DNA of 36,271 nucleotides from contig CANJLN010000010.1 in NCBI GenBank assembly GCA_947475175.1, forward strand, positions 1 through 36,271. Direction: 5' to 3'. Positions 26,158 to 36,271 of this stretch are shown one piece after another. This DNA comes from Alphaproteobacteria bacterium. GTDB lineage: Bacteria > Pseudomonadota > Alphaproteobacteria > Paracaedibacterales > CAIULA01. The notes under the pieces are model-generated. The model had not been told where the DNA came from. It saw only the letters and a program-made list of their open reading frames with translations, and did no database searches. The position numbers were made by a program, and so were the translations under genes. Position 1 is the stretch's first letter; the number at the start of each line of letters is the position of its first letter.

Positions 26158-26456
26158 CAGCTCTGATTGATATTAGACCCTGTGATTTAGCCATTACCCA
26201 AGAGATCTTACGCAAATACTTGCCGGCTGAAGCCAAAGTTTGGGTGTTTGGGTCAAGAGCAACTTGGACAACAAAGCGTGGATCAGATCTTGATTTAGCG
26301 ATTGACGCTGGCCGTCCCTTGACCCGTGCGGAGAGCAATAATCTTGCTGATGCTTTCGATGAATCAGACTTACCTTATAAAGTAGATGTGGTGGATATGC
26401 AGACAGTGAGTGAATCCTTTCGCCCTTATATTGAAAAAAGTAGGGTTGAGTTTTGA
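26154..26456 (+). CDS. Minimal nucleotidyltransferase antitoxin, MntA-like
   Basis: A 100-residue MNT-family protein. The active-site pattern GSx10DxD is complete: Gly33-Ser34 in VFGSRATW, then Asp45 and Asp47 in GSDLDLAID. In characterised HepT-MntA modules this enzyme AMPylates the HEPN toxin to neutralise it. The start is GTG at 26154, overlapping the toxin stop by four bases. Its stop is three bases from the coq7 stop on the other strand, so the two genes converge tightly. Confidence 0.85.
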   Translation: MTALIDIRPCDLAITQEILRKYLPAEAKVWVFGSRATWTTKRGSDLDLAIDAGRPLTRAESNNLADAFDESDLPYKVDVVDMQTVSESFRPYIEKSRVEF

Positions 26457-26459
26457 ATT

Positions 26460-26969
26460 TCAAACCCTTTTCGATAGCCAAATAGCCAATCTGGACACGC
26501 TTTGAACAACTTCTGATAAGAAGTTATAGCCTGGCGCCGACTCGCCTCCCTCCTGGATAGCAGTATCGCGGTGTTCTAGTTCTTCTAGATGACAGTCTTC
26601 AACCAGCTGCCTGAGCGCATCATGCTCTGGATAATTTTTCAGTTGATCAAGCTGTTGTTGGTAATGCTGATCAATAACTGTCTCGACAGCAATCGTACAG
26701 GCATGAGCTGCTTTTCTGCCAGTCAACGCAGTTGTCACGCCAAGCAAATAGCCCGCAACGTGCCAAATAGGTTGCAATACAGTAGGTCTCACTTTGTTTT
26801 CAATCATGAGCTGATTAAATTTTTTAAGATGAAGAGCCTCTTGCTCAGCCATTTTTTGAATAACGGGGTCACCTTTAAAAACGGCTAATTGACCTTGGTA
26901 AATTCGAGTGGCGCCATATTCACCCGCTTGATTCACCCGGATCATTTTATGAATGTCTTTTTCGTCCAT
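26460..26969 (-). CDS. coq7: Coq7-family demethoxyubiquinone hydroxylase
   Basis: Di-iron monooxygenase of a late step in ubiquinone synthesis, membrane-associated. Carboxylate/His ligands appear in EYGATRIYQGQ, QEALHLKKF, AVETVIDQHY and CHLEELEHRD, the repeated ExxH pattern of the family. The first in-frame ATG at 27050 adds 27 residues overlapping dsbB and unlike Coq7. The ATG at 26969 has GGGAAG seven bases upstream and gives 169 residues, a normal bacterial length, so I use it. It still overlaps the dsbB 3' end by 28 bases. Confidence 0.92.
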   Translation of the reverse strand: MDEKDIHKMIRVNQAGEYGATRIYQGQLAVFKGDPVIQKMAEQEALHLKKFNQLMIENKVRPTVLQPIWHVAGYLLGVTTALTGRKAAHACTIAVETVIDQHYQQQLDQLKNYPEHDALRQLVEDCHLEELEHRDTAIQEGGESAPGYNFLSEVVQSVSRLAIWLSKRV

Positions 26970-27448
26970 TCGAATCTTCCCAAACCAACCAAAAGAACAG
27001 CGAAAAGCAACGTATTCCAAATTGTTGCTGACACACCCAAAATACGCCAATTGACTTGGTCACACCGAACAACACGTGTGGAAATCAATTGACTCCTCAA
27101 TTTCTCTAATTTTTCATCATCGCTTAAATCCTTAAGGTCACTCAAATTAGGAGCACTCCCTGTGCAAAAAGAAGGCCCCACCCACCAGCGTTGCTCAACA
27201 CCCATATGGTAAAAACTTAATGAAAACGCAGCAACAATACATAAAAAGTTTAAAATCTTGATCCATCGTGCGCCGTAAACGCATATAACCAAGGACAGGC
27301 ACAAAATCGCACCCATAACATAACGCAGGTATAAGCACAAAATACAGGGCTTAATACCAAAAAAAGTCTCGGCAACCCAAGCGATTACCAAAGATATAAA
27401 ACAAAAAAAGACGAGCCCTGGATAAACAAAAGACTTTTTAAGAATCAT
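26942..27448 (-). CDS. DsbB-family disulfide bond formation protein
   Basis: Inner-membrane quinone reductase that reoxidises the periplasmic thiol oxidase DsbA. At 168 residues it has four hydrophobic segments, the first periplasmic CxxC in KPCILCLYLRY, and the second-loop Cys residues in PSFCTGSAP and VVRCDQVNWRILG. It lies between the yqaA-like gene and coq7. The neighbouring ubiquinone gene makes sense because DsbB passes electrons to quinone. Start ATG overlaps the upstream stop by four bases (ATGA). Confidence 0.9.
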   Translation of the reverse strand: MILKKSFVYPGLVFFCFISLVIAWVAETFFGIKPCILCLYLRYVMGAILCLSLVICVYGARWIKILNFLCIVAAFSLSFYHMGVEQRWWVGPSFCTGSAPNLSDLKDLSDDEKLEKLRSQLISTRVVRCDQVNWRILGVSATIWNTLLFAVLLVGLGRFEWTKKTFIK

Positions 27449-28080
27449 TGACTAATCAGTTTAACAATAACAAATCCTAAACCAATTATGCCAAGAGAGC
27501 CAACAAGGCACAAGGTTAGATATTTCTCGATAAAGTCACGTGCCCAAGGTCCCAACCACCATAATAAGGCCGCTAGTAAATAAAAACGAAATGCGCGTGC
27601 AATAATTGAGGCCATGACGAATGTCTCAAGAGGAAAATGAGCGACACCACTGGCAATTGTGACCAATTTATAAGGAATCGGAGTTAACCCTTTTAAGGCA
27701 ATAATCCAAAAACCCCATTCGTCAAACCCTTGCTGAAATTTAGCAAACGATGTCGATAAACCATAAGTCTGGATAATCCAATCTCCAATCGTCGCAAAAA
27801 GATAGTAACCAATTGCATATCCAAGCAATCCCCCAAGGACGGACGAAACTGTCCCTACAAACGCCAAGCGCCAAGCCAAAGACCGGTTTGCCAGAACCAT
27901 GGGAATCATAAAAAGATCAGGGGGTAAGGGAAAGAAAGAACTTTCAGCAAAGGAAATCCCGCAAAATATCCAAATAGCTCGTGGATTATTAGCACTTTGA
28001 ATAATCTTGTCATAAATTGAATATAGAAAACCTCTGCCCTTTTGTTTTTCATCTTGTTCTAAGTGTACATTCGCCTGCAT
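27445..28080 (-). CDS. YqaA-type DedA/VTT-family membrane protein
   Basis: A 211-residue polytopic protein of the DedA/SNARE-associated superfamily, close to the YqaA subgroup. The motifs FAESSFFPLPPDLFMIPMVLAN and KGLTPIPYKLVTIASGVAH (the conserved Pro-rich re-entrant hairpins) are diagnostic. Family members have been linked to lipid transport and envelope integrity, but the role of this subgroup is not established. First gene of the yqaA-dsbB-coq7 leftward set. Confidence 0.88.
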   Translation of the reverse strand: MQANVHLEQDEKQKGRGFLYSIYDKIIQSANNPRAIWIFCGISFAESSFFPLPPDLFMIPMVLANRSLAWRLAFVGTVSSVLGGLLGYAIGYYLFATIGDWIIQTYGLSTSFAKFQQGFDEWGFWIIALKGLTPIPYKLVTIASGVAHFPLETFVMASIIARAFRFYLLAALLWWLGPWARDFIEKYLTLCLVGSLGIIGLGFVIVKLISQ

Positions 28081-28087
28081 TCAATCA

Positions 28088-28116
28088 ATCCTACATTCAA
28101 TTTTACAGGACTGTAA
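28088..28116 (-). promoter_or_regulatory. Candidate promoter for the yqaA-dsbB-coq7 operon overlapping a perfect palindrome
   Basis: On the minus strand TTACAG (28111-28116) is followed after 17 bases by TAGGAT (28088-28093). A start near 28081 would make the mRNA nearly leaderless at the 28080 ATG. The -35 element is half of the 14-bp palindrome TTACAGGACTGTAA. Confidence 0.3.
28103..28116. promoter_or_regulatory. 14-bp perfect palindrome between divergent genes
   Basis: TTACAGGACTGTAA at 28103-28116, in the 168-base gap between the divergent yqaA-like and esterase genes. Its symmetry and position suggest an operator, but no regulator family can be assigned. It does not match the alphaproteobacterial LexA box. 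Confidence 0.4.
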
Positions 28117-28186
28117 CATCAATCTAACTTAAATTCAATGTGTGGGTTCTGTTGATACAGGGCTTGTTTTCCCTTCTTAAACCCCA

Positions 28187-28216
28187 TTGCAGAAAGCGCA
28201 AATAACACGTTACACT
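28187..28216 (+). promoter_or_regulatory. Candidate promoter for the esterase-mdh-suc operon
   Basis: TTGCAG (28187-28192), 18 bases, TACACT (28211-28216), about 33 bases before the esterase ATG. Placed correctly for the long rightward operon; supported by hexamers only. Confidence 0.4.
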
Positions 28217-28248
28217 ATCAGTAACTTAAAAAATTGTCAGGTTAGGTT

Positions 28249-29878
<1,630 letters not shown>

Positions 29879-29883
29879 ATTTT

Positions 29884-31059
29884 ATGAACATTCATGAGTA
29901 CCAAGCAAAAGAAGTCTTAAGTGGTTATGGCGTTCCTACTTTAAATGGAGATGTTGCTTACACCGCTGAAGAGGCTGTTCAAGTTGCAGAAAATATTCCA
30001 GCCTCCCTATGGGTTGTTAAAGCACAAATTCATGCAGGAGGACGGGGTCTTGCTGGCGGTGTTATTTTGGCTCGCTCTCTGGATGAAGTTAAAAAGGCAG
30101 CCGAAAAGCTTTTACATAAACGCTTAGTAACACATCAAACAGGTCCCAAAGGTCAAGAAGTAAAGCGTATTTATGTTGTCGAAGGCTGCGATATTGAACG
30201 GGAAATTTATTTAAGTCTGATTCTGGATCGCTCAAAAGGACGTCTAACTTTTATGGCCTCAGCCGCGGGCGGTGTTAACATTGAGGAAGTCGCATCAAAA
30301 ACACCTGAGCTGATCAAAAAATTATCGATTGACCCTGTTGTTGGTGTTCAATCTTTTCATGGACGTCAATTAGGATTTTTCTTGGGTTTGGAAACGAAAG
30401 CAATAGGACAACTCCAAAACCTTCTTAAAAATTTATACGATGCTTATGTTGAAACAGATGCCAGCTTGATTGAAATTAATCCTCTGGTTGTCACCAAACA
30501 AGGGGACCTCGTTGCTTTGGATGCAAAAGTGTCTTTTGACCCCAATGCTTTATTCAAACATCCCTCTATAGAAGCCCTTCGTGACGAAGATGAAGAAGAC
30601 CCAGCAGAAATAGAGGCTAAAAAATATGATCTTAATTATGTCAAATTAGAAGGCACAATTGGATGCATGGTTAATGGTGCTGGTTTGGCCATGGCAACAA
30701 TGGATATTATCCAACTGCATGGCGCGCAACCCGCCAATTTTTTAGATGTAGGGGGTGGAGCGACACAAGAAAGAGTGGCTGCCGCTTTTAAAATTATCTT
30801 GGGAGATCCAAGCGTTAAAGCCATTTTAATCAATATTTTTGGAGGCATCATGCGGTGTGACATCATCGCAGAGGGCATTATTGCAGCGGCTAGGGAAACA
30901 AATTTAAGGGTCCCCGTTGTTGTCCGTTTACAAGGAACCAATAGTGAACTTGGCAAAAAGATCTTGTCTTCTTCGGGCTTAGCCATCATCGCTTGCGATG
31001 ATTTTGAAGAAGCCGCTGTCAAAGTTGTTCAAGCGGCAAACAAAACATTAGGTATTTAG
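29884..31059 (+). CDS. sucC: Succinyl-CoA synthetase beta subunit
   Basis: ADP/GDP-forming ligase subunit that binds nucleotide and succinate. At 391 residues it has the ATP-grasp N-terminus [35 protein letters not shown], the metal site in [24 protein letters not shown], and [11 protein letters not shown]. Its stop abuts the sucD ATG, so the subunits are probably coupled. Confidence 0.97.
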   Translation: MNIHEYQAKEVLSGYGVPTLNGDVAYTAEEAVQVAENIPASLWVVKAQIHAGGRGLAGGVILARSLDEVKKAAEKLLHKRLVTHQTGPKGQEVKRIYVVEGCDIEREIYLSLILDRSKGRLTFMASAAGGVNIEEVASKTPELIKKLSIDPVVGVQSFHGRQLGFFLGLETKAIGQLQNLLKNLYDAYVETDASLIEINPLVVTKQGDLVALDAKVSFDPNALFKHPSIEALRDEDEEDPAEIEAKKYDLNYVKLEGTIGCMVNGAGLAMATMDIIQLHGAQPANFLDVGGGATQERVAAAFKIILGDPSVKAILINIFGGIMRCDIIAEGIIAAARETNLRVPVVVRLQGTNSELGKKILSSSGLAIIACDDFEEAAVKVVQAANKTLGI

Positions 31060-31944
31060 ATGGCTATTCTTGTTGATTCAAACACCAAAGTTATTTGCCA
31101 AGGATTTACTGGCAAACAGGGAACATTCCATTCAGAGCAAGCCATTGCTTATGGAACAAAGATGGTTGGTGGTGTCACACCTGGGAAAGGGGGCACATCA
31201 CATCTCGATTTACCTGTTTTCAATACAGCGCAAGAGGCCGTTAAGGCAACAGGTGCCAATGCCAGCGTTATTTACGTTCCAGCCCCTTATGCTGCTGATG
31301 CTATTTTCGAAGCAATGGATGCAAACATCGAACTCATTGTCTGCATCACCGAAGGAATCCCTGTATTGGATATGGTGAAAGTCAAACGTGCCCTTGCAGG
31401 ATCCAAAAGCCATTTGATTGGCCCCAATTGCCCCGGCATTATAACGCCAGGTCAATGTAAAATTGGCATTATGCCGGGATCTATTCATACGCCTGGTTCC
31501 ATTGGCATTGTTTCAAGATCTGGAACGCTCACTTATGAAGCTGTTAATCAAACAACAGAAGTTGCTTTGGGACAAACCACATGCGTTGGTATTGGTGGTG
31601 ATCCGGTTAAAGGCTTAAACTTCGTTGATGTCTTACGTTTGTTTTGGGAAGATCAAAGCACAAAAGGTGTCTTAATGATTGGTGAAATAGGTGGTCAGGA
31701 CGAACAAGAAGCCGTTGAGTTTATCACTCACCAAAGAAAACAAGGACGTTCCAAACCTGTTGTTGCTTTTATAGCAGGAGTTACAGCTCCTGCTGGGCGA
31801 CGCATGGGCCACGCAGGTGCCATCGCATCAGGTGCTGGTGATAGTGCTCTCGATAAAATTGAAATGATAAAACGAAATGACATCGTTGTTGCAAATTCTC
31901 CCGCTCTTCTTGGAAAAGCAATGTTGGCAGCTATGCAGGGATAA
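31060..31944 (+). CDS. sucD: Succinyl-CoA synthetase alpha subunit
   Basis: Binds CoA and carries the phosphohistidine intermediate. At 294 residues it has [22 protein letters not shown], the CoA-binding region [23 protein letters not shown] and the phosphorylated His251 in [10 protein letters not shown]. It follows sucC with no gap and precedes sucA by four bases. Confidence 0.97.
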   Translation: MAILVDSNTKVICQGFTGKQGTFHSEQAIAYGTKMVGGVTPGKGGTSHLDLPVFNTAQEAVKATGANASVIYVPAPYAADAIFEAMDANIELIVCITEGIPVLDMVKVKRALAGSKSHLIGPNCPGIITPGQCKIGIMPGSIHTPGSIGIVSRSGTLTYEAVNQTTEVALGQTTCVGIGGDPVKGLNFVDVLRLFWEDQSTKGVLMIGEIGGQDEQEAVEFITHQRKQGRSKPVVAFIAGVTAPAGRRMGHAGAIASGAGDSALDKIEMIKRNDIVVANSPALLGKAMLAAMQG

Positions 31945-31948
31945 TATC

Positions 31949-34774
31949 ATGACAGAGCAAAACCGCTTTTCACACAATACAATTCTCTTTGGCAGCAACA
32001 TAAGCTACATCGCTTCTCTTCACAAACAATTTCAAAAAGACTCAACCTCTATTTCACCAGAGTGGCAAGAATTTTTTAAAGATTTTCCAAAGGATTCTTT
32101 TTCAGAAGAAACGCCACACTGGCCAAAAAAAAGTCATGCAGTTACATCATCTTTAAACCATCATGAAATGGCTGACGCAGTCAAAGTTTGCAAACTCATC
32201 CAAGCCTATCGTACTTGGGGACATAGAGCCGCTATAACAGATCCACTAGGACTTTCTAAACCACCCTCTCATGTCGAATTGGATCCATCTTGGCATGGAC
32301 TTGATACAACAGATCTTCAAAAAATCATTCATGTAAATGATCTTGGTTTTGAAGAAACTACCCTTAAAGAGGTTATCCAAAAGTTACATGAAACCTATTG
32401 CCGGAAAATCGCTGTTGAGTTTATGCATTTGGAAAGCCCTAAGGAGAAAAAATGGATTCAGGAACGCTTTGAAAATTCAACCCATCACCATACGCCTCAT
32501 CAAGAAAAAGAGATCTTTCGGCATGTTTTGAACGCAGAGGCGTTCGAGAAATTTCTGCACGTGAAATTTCCGGGAGCAAAACGATTTGGTCTAGATGGCA
32601 ATGAAAGTTTGATTCCTGCTTTAGAAACCATCCTTGAAAAAACAGTCAAGAATGGCGGCAAAGAAATTGTCTTAGGCATGAGTCACCGCGGGCGTTTGGC
32701 CGTGATGACAACTTTTTTACACAAACCCATGCGCTTTATTTTCGCTTTGTTCCAAGGAACATTCATCTACACCGAAGAAGAAGGTTCAGGTGATGTCAAA
32801 TATCACCAAGGATATTCATCAGATCGCACCGTTAATGATCATAAAATTCACCTTTCTTTAACAGCGAATCCATCTCATCTGGAATCAGTTTATCCCGTTG
32901 TTCTTGGAAAAGTTCGTGGAAAACAAACTCTTTTTAAAGATCAAGAGAGAAAAAAGACTTTAGGACTTATCCTGCATGGAGATGCAGCTTTTACAGGACA
33001 AGGCGTTGTTGCGGAATCACTGCAATTGGCGCATCTTCCAGGATATGGCACAGGGGGAACCATTCACATTATTGTGAATAATCAGATTGGTTTCACAACA
33101 AACTCATCTGAATCTCGCTCATCTTATTACTGCTCTGAAACCGCAAAAGTTATTCAAGCACCGATTTTGCACGTCAATACTGATCATCCACGCGCTGTTG
33201 TCTGGGCAGCGGAGTTTGCAATGGATTTTCATCATCAGTTTGGACGCGATGTTGTTATTGATCTTATTGGCTACAGACGTTACGGCCATAACGAAGGGGA
33301 TGAGCCTACCTTTACCCAACCCCTTACATATCAAAAAATTGCAAACCATCCTACAGTTGCAACCTTATATGAACAAACCCTTCTCCAAGAAGGTGTTGCG
33401 CATGAGAAGGAATTAAAAGAAATACGCGCTGATATTGAAAGTCATCTGCAGTCTGAATATGAAGCCTCTACGCGTCTTCAAAGCAATGAAGAAGCAAAGC
33501 TTGAACCTGATTGGTTAAAGGGTGATTGGGAAGGTGTTAAAAGTCGATTTGAAAAGATTGAAGAATCTCTTCAAGAAATTGTAACAGGGGTTGATGTTTC
33601 TTTGTTAAAAGAACTGGGTCGATCTTTTATTACAGTACCAGCTAGCTTTCATTTGCATTCTAAAATTAATCGTCAATTTAGCCAAAGAAAGCTTGTTTTT
33701 GACGAAGATCAAAGCAATGTGGACTGGACAACAGCAGAGTCTCTAGCGTTTGCAACTTTGCTGCATGAAGGAAGCCCTGTCAGATTAAGCGGGCAAGATA
33801 GTGGTCGAGGAACTTTTTCCCAACGGCATGCTATCCTTGTTGATCAAGAAACAGAAGAAAATTACGTTCCCCTTAATCACTTGCCCAATCAAAAAGCATC
33901 TATTGAAATCCTCAACAGTCCTCTGTCAGAAATGGCCGTGATGGGGTTTGATTATGGATATAGTTTATCGAACCCTCATACATTGGTGATATGGGAAGCG
34001 CAATTTGGTGATTTTTCAAATGGGGCTCAGATTATCATTGATCAATATCTATCAGCCTCAAGATCAAAATGGCTTCGATTATCGGGGCTTGTTCTTTTAT
34101 TGCCTCATGGACTGGAAGGAATGGGACCTGAACATTCCTCCGCGCGGTTAGAGCGTTATTTGCAATTATGTGCTGAAAATAATTTGCAAGTTGTGAACTG
34201 TTCAACACCTGCCAACTACTTTCATGTCTTAAGGCGGCAGCTTCACAGTCCCAACCGAATCCCGTTGATTATCATGACACCCAAATCTTTGCTCAGACAT
34301 CGGCTCGCCGTATCGGATCTGAGTGATATGGATAAAAACACTCATTTCAAACAAGTCATTGATGACACTCTAAAATCAGAAACTGTTGAGCGTGTTATTC
34401 TTTGCAGTGGGAAAATTTATTACGATCTTTTTCAATATCGTCAAGACAACGAAAAAACAAATGTTGCCCTGATTAGAGTTGAACAGCTTTATCCTTTCCC
34501 TGCCCAAGAACTTGAAATCGTTCTCTCTGCTTACAAAAACGCAGAAGTTGTCTGGTGCCAAGAGGAACCTAAAAATATGGGTGCTTGGACATTTATTCAT
34601 CATCGAATAGAAGACGTTCTAATGAAAATTCAAGCACATCATCGAAAAGCTACTTACGTAGGTAGAAATGAGGCTGCCTCACCGGCAACAGGTTCTCCGA
34701 ATCGGCACACAGAAGAACAAAATACCATTATCAAAGTAGCCATTTCTGAACCTATACATAAAAAAAGCCTGTGA
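31949..34774 (+). CDS. sucA: 2-oxoglutarate dehydrogenase E1 component
   Basis: Thiamine diphosphate E1 that decarboxylates 2-oxoglutarate and transfers the succinyl group to the E2 lipoyl arm. About 941 residues. Motifs: the N-terminal E2-binding segment (SNISYIASLHKQFQKDSTS), GMSHRGRLAVM, the ThDP/Mg site GDAAFTGQGVVAESLQL, YRRYGHNEGDEPTFTQP, and the C-terminal domain FDYGYSLSNP and LLPHGLEGMGPEHSSARLER. A longer frame begins at 31877 inside sucD; the ATG at 31949, with AGGGA upstream, is the true start. sucB follows after 54 bases. Confidence 0.96.
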   Translation: MTEQNRFSHNTILFGSNISYIASLHKQFQKDSTSISPEWQEFFKDFPKDSFSEETPHWPKKSHAVTSSLNHHEMADAVKVCKLIQAYRTWGHRAAITDPLGLSKPPSHVELDPSWHGLDTTDLQKIIHVNDLGFEETTLKEVIQKLHETYCRKIAVEFMHLESPKEKKWIQERFENSTHHHTPHQEKEIFRHVLNAEAFEKFLHVKFPGAKRFGLDGNESLIPALETILEKTVKNGGKEIVLGMSHRGRLAVMTTFLHKPMRFIFALFQGTFIYTEEEGSGDVKYHQGYSSDRTVNDHKIHLSLTANPSHLESVYPVVLGKVRGKQTLFKDQERKKTLGLILHGDAAFTGQGVVAESLQLAHLPGYGTGGTIHIIVNNQIGFTTNSSESRSSYYCSETAKVIQAPILHVNTDHPRAVVWAAEFAMDFHHQFGRDVVIDLIGYRRYGHNEGDEPTFTQPLTYQKIANHPTVATLYEQTLLQEGVAHEKELKEIRADIESHLQSEYEASTRLQSNEEAKLEPDWLKGDWEGVKSRFEKIEESLQEIVTGVDVSLLKELGRSFITVPASFHLHSKINRQFSQRKLVFDEDQSNVDWTTAESLAFATLLHEGSPVRLSGQDSGRGTFSQRHAILVDQETEENYVPLNHLPNQKASIEILNSPLSEMAVMGFDYGYSLSNPHTLVIWEAQFGDFSNGAQIIIDQYLSASRSKWLRLSGLVLLLPHGLEGMGPEHSSARLERYLQLCAENNLQVVNCSTPANYFHVLRRQLHSPNRIPLIIMTPKSLLRHRLAVSDLSDMDKNTHFKQVIDDTLKSETVERVILCSGKIYYDLFQYRQDNEKTNVALIRVEQLYPFPAQELEIVLSAYKNAEVVWCQEEPKNMGAWTFIHHRIEDVLMKIQAHHRKATYVGRNEAASPATGSPNRHTEEQNTIIKVAISEPIHKKSL

Positions 34775-34828
34775 TGGAACAGAATACCGCGCTAGCATAG
34801 ATGTGAGAGTGAAAAACAAGAGGGTTCA

Positions 34829-36106
34829 ATGTCGCAACAATTGGAAATTAAAGTCCCAACCTTGGGAGAATCAGTCACCGAAGCAACTGTAGCTCGTTGG
34901 CTAAAACAGCTCGGAGATACTGTTGCAGTTGATGAGACATTGGTCGAACTTGAAACAGATAAGGTGACGTTAGAAGTTCCATCCTCTGTTGCAGGTGTTC
35001 TTGATTCCATTTTTATGAATAAAGGAAGCGTTGTGAAAGTTGGTAGTGTGCTTGGTGCGATTCGAAAAACAGAGGCTGGAGAAATACGTTCAGTTCCAAC
35101 TAAAAGTCCTCCTGTAGTTGCAGAGAAAATTAAAAAAGACGAACCATTTCACGAAGCACCTCATGCGCACGTCCCTCACCTGCATCACACACATGATCAT
35201 CATGAAACCAGCCACAATTATTCTCCGTCTGTTCAGAAATTGCTCGCTGATAACGGCTTAAGTCCCTCACAAATTCTGACCTCAGGAAAAGGCGAACGTC
35301 TGACCAAAGGTGATATTCTTGATTTTCTCGAAAATACTCCAAGACATGCTCCAGCTATTGCTCATTCTAATGTCAAAACCGAACAAGATTGGGTGTTTAA
35401 TGGAGACCGATTAGAAAAACGAGTTCCCATGTCAAGGTTGCGTCTACGTGTCGCGGAAAGATTAAAGCAAGCGCAAAACACAGCAGCCATTCTGACAACT
35501 TTTAACGAAGTTGATATGAGCGCCATTAATACACTGCGCACCCGCTACAAAGATGCTTTTGAAAAGAAGTATGGTGTGAAGCTTGGGTTCATGTCTTTCT
35601 TTGTGAAAGCGTGTGTTCATGCCCTTAAAGAAATTCCAATGATGAACAGCCAAATAGATGGCGAAGAGATTGTTCACAAAAATTACTATGATCTTGGCAT
35701 CGCTGTTTCAGCACCCCAAGGGCTTGTCGTTCCAATCTTAAGAAATGCTGATCATCTAGATTTCGCTAACATTGAAAAAGGGATTGCAGCTCTGGGCCTG
35801 AAAGCAAAAGATAACAAATTATCCATGGAAGATTTAAGCGGGGGTACCTTTACCATATCCAATGGGGGTACGTTTGGATCGCTATTATCAACACCGATTA
35901 TCAATCCACCACAATCAGGAATTTTGGGAATGCATAAAATCCAAGATAGACCTGTGGTTATTGATGGCAAAATCGAAATCCGCCCGATGATGTATTTGGC
36001 TTTATCCTATGACCACAGGTTGATCGATGGCAAAGAAGCCGTCACGTTTTTGGTGCAAATAAAAGAATGCATCGAAAACCCAGGACGGTTTTTGTTGGAG
36101 TTGTGA
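34829..36106 (+). CDS. sucB: 2-oxoglutarate dehydrogenase E2 (dihydrolipoyl succinyltransferase)
   Basis: Core of the OGDH complex: accepts the succinyl group on lipoate and transfers it to CoA. The lipoyl domain carries Lys45 in [13 protein letters not shown] peripheral-subunit-binding domain lies around residues 131-170 ([18 protein letters not shown]). The catalytic domain has [17 protein letters not shown] and the active His396-Asp400 pair in [12 protein letters not shown]. The linker after the lipoyl domain is unusually His-rich, with ten His in residues 108-129. No E3 gene follows; the window's lpdA is far upstream. Confidence 0.96.
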   Translation: MSQQLEIKVPTLGESVTEATVARWLKQLGDTVAVDETLVELETDKVTLEVPSSVAGVLDSIFMNKGSVVKVGSVLGAIRKTEAGEIRSVPTKSPPVVAEKIKKDEPFHEAPHAHVPHLHHTHDHHETSHNYSPSVQKLLADNGLSPSQILTSGKGERLTKGDILDFLENTPRHAPAIAHSNVKTEQDWVFNGDRLEKRVPMSRLRLRVAERLKQAQNTAAILTTFNEVDMSAINTLRTRYKDAFEKKYGVKLGFMSFFVKACVHALKEIPMMNSQIDGEEIVHKNYYDLGIAVSAPQGLVVPILRNADHLDFANIEKGIAALGLKAKDNKLSMEDLSGGTFTISNGGTFGSLLSTPIINPPQSGILGMHKIQDRPVVIDGKIEIRPMMYLALSYDHRLIDGKEAVTFLVQIKECIENPGRFLLEL

Positions 36107-36271
36107 AGGGGGGAATGCAGAGGTTATCCTAATAACCCTAGTTCGGGATTAGAAAGTTAAATTTTATTTTGGGTTTATGAGATTTAAGAGAGTAGGCAAT
36201 AAGTGTTGATAGGATATGGACGATAGCATTCCAAGGTGATCGATGTCTTGTATGCTCCAGCATAAATTTGT
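36107..36271. other. Right-edge noncoding stretch after sucB
   Basis: No gene is supported. A loose inverted repeat near 36130-36151 (TAACCC ... GGGATTA) lacks a T-run, so I do not call a terminator. The next feature lies outside the window. Confidence 0.4.

Noticed and set aside
26443-26467. Inverted repeat GGGTT ... AACCC spanning the convergent antitoxin and coq7 stops
   Set aside because: Only five paired bases before mismatches, and the T-run lies inside the loop; too weak to call a terminator.
30636-31022. Antisense frame of 128 codons inside sucC
   Set aside because: Shadow of the conserved sucC C-terminal domain; no ribosome site or family match.

Overview
The window is a gene-dense, AT-rich piece of an alphaproteobacterial chromosome. 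Gene content and gene order both point there: secG-pyrG-kdsA-eno-ftsB, alphaproteobacterial-type addB-addA-trxA, tkt-gap, an NDUFA12-type complex I accessory subunit, a FYDLN-acid zinc-ribbon protein, Coq7 and the mdh-sucCDAB cluster. Small palindromic repeats sit in frame inside genes, as in Rickettsiales. Together with the base composition, this suggests a host-associated lineage (Holosporales/Paracaedibacter-like or a Rickettsiales relative) that still keeps glycolysis, TCA-cycle and LPS genes. The lineage is inferred, not proven.

Layout. Positions 165-605 hold a small two-TM protein of unknown role. Positions 672-7728 form a leftward block: uvrC, infC, secG, pyrG, kdsA, eno, ftsB. Positions 7696-8200 are a noncoding, AT-rich gap with a tight cluster of DnaA-box-like 9-mers; nearly all genes run leftward to its left and rightward to its right, so it is a candidate replication origin. 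Positions 8201-26456 are a rightward block: FYDLN protein, class I FBP aldolase, NDUFA12, RluA/RluD-type pseudouridine synthase, an exported NadD-like nucleotidyltransferase, dihydrolipoyl dehydrogenase, an EamA transporter, addB, addA, trxA, tkt, gap, fabD, fabG and a HepT-MntA-type toxin-antitoxin pair. Positions 26460-28080 are a leftward set (yqaA-type DedA protein, dsbB, coq7). Positions 28249-36106 are rightward: an esterase, then mdh-sucC-sucD-sucA-sucB.

Central carbon metabolism dominates: aldolase, GAPDH, enolase and transketolase for glycolysis and the pentose phosphate pathway; Mdh, succinyl-CoA ligase and E1/E2 of 2-oxoglutarate dehydrogenase for the TCA cycle, with an E3 encoded separately at 12131. 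NDUFA12 and Coq7 support respiration. KdsA, FabD and FabG support the envelope, and AddAB with UvrC supports DNA repair.

The most striking feature is a family of short palindromic elements with GTCAT/ATGAC ends. Four complete 58-bp copies lie inside three coding sequences (NadD-like, addB twice, addA once). All have the same orientation and reading frame, and each adds about 20 residues of the type SSSDLFRGSIDSRNKCEND. A different 76-bp element with the same ends is also inside addA, and a 29-bp half-element lies between genes near the left end. Other points are an infC that appears to start at AUA, an exported NadD-like enzyme, a C8 tract in addA next to a repeat, and a toxin-antitoxin module placed after fabG.
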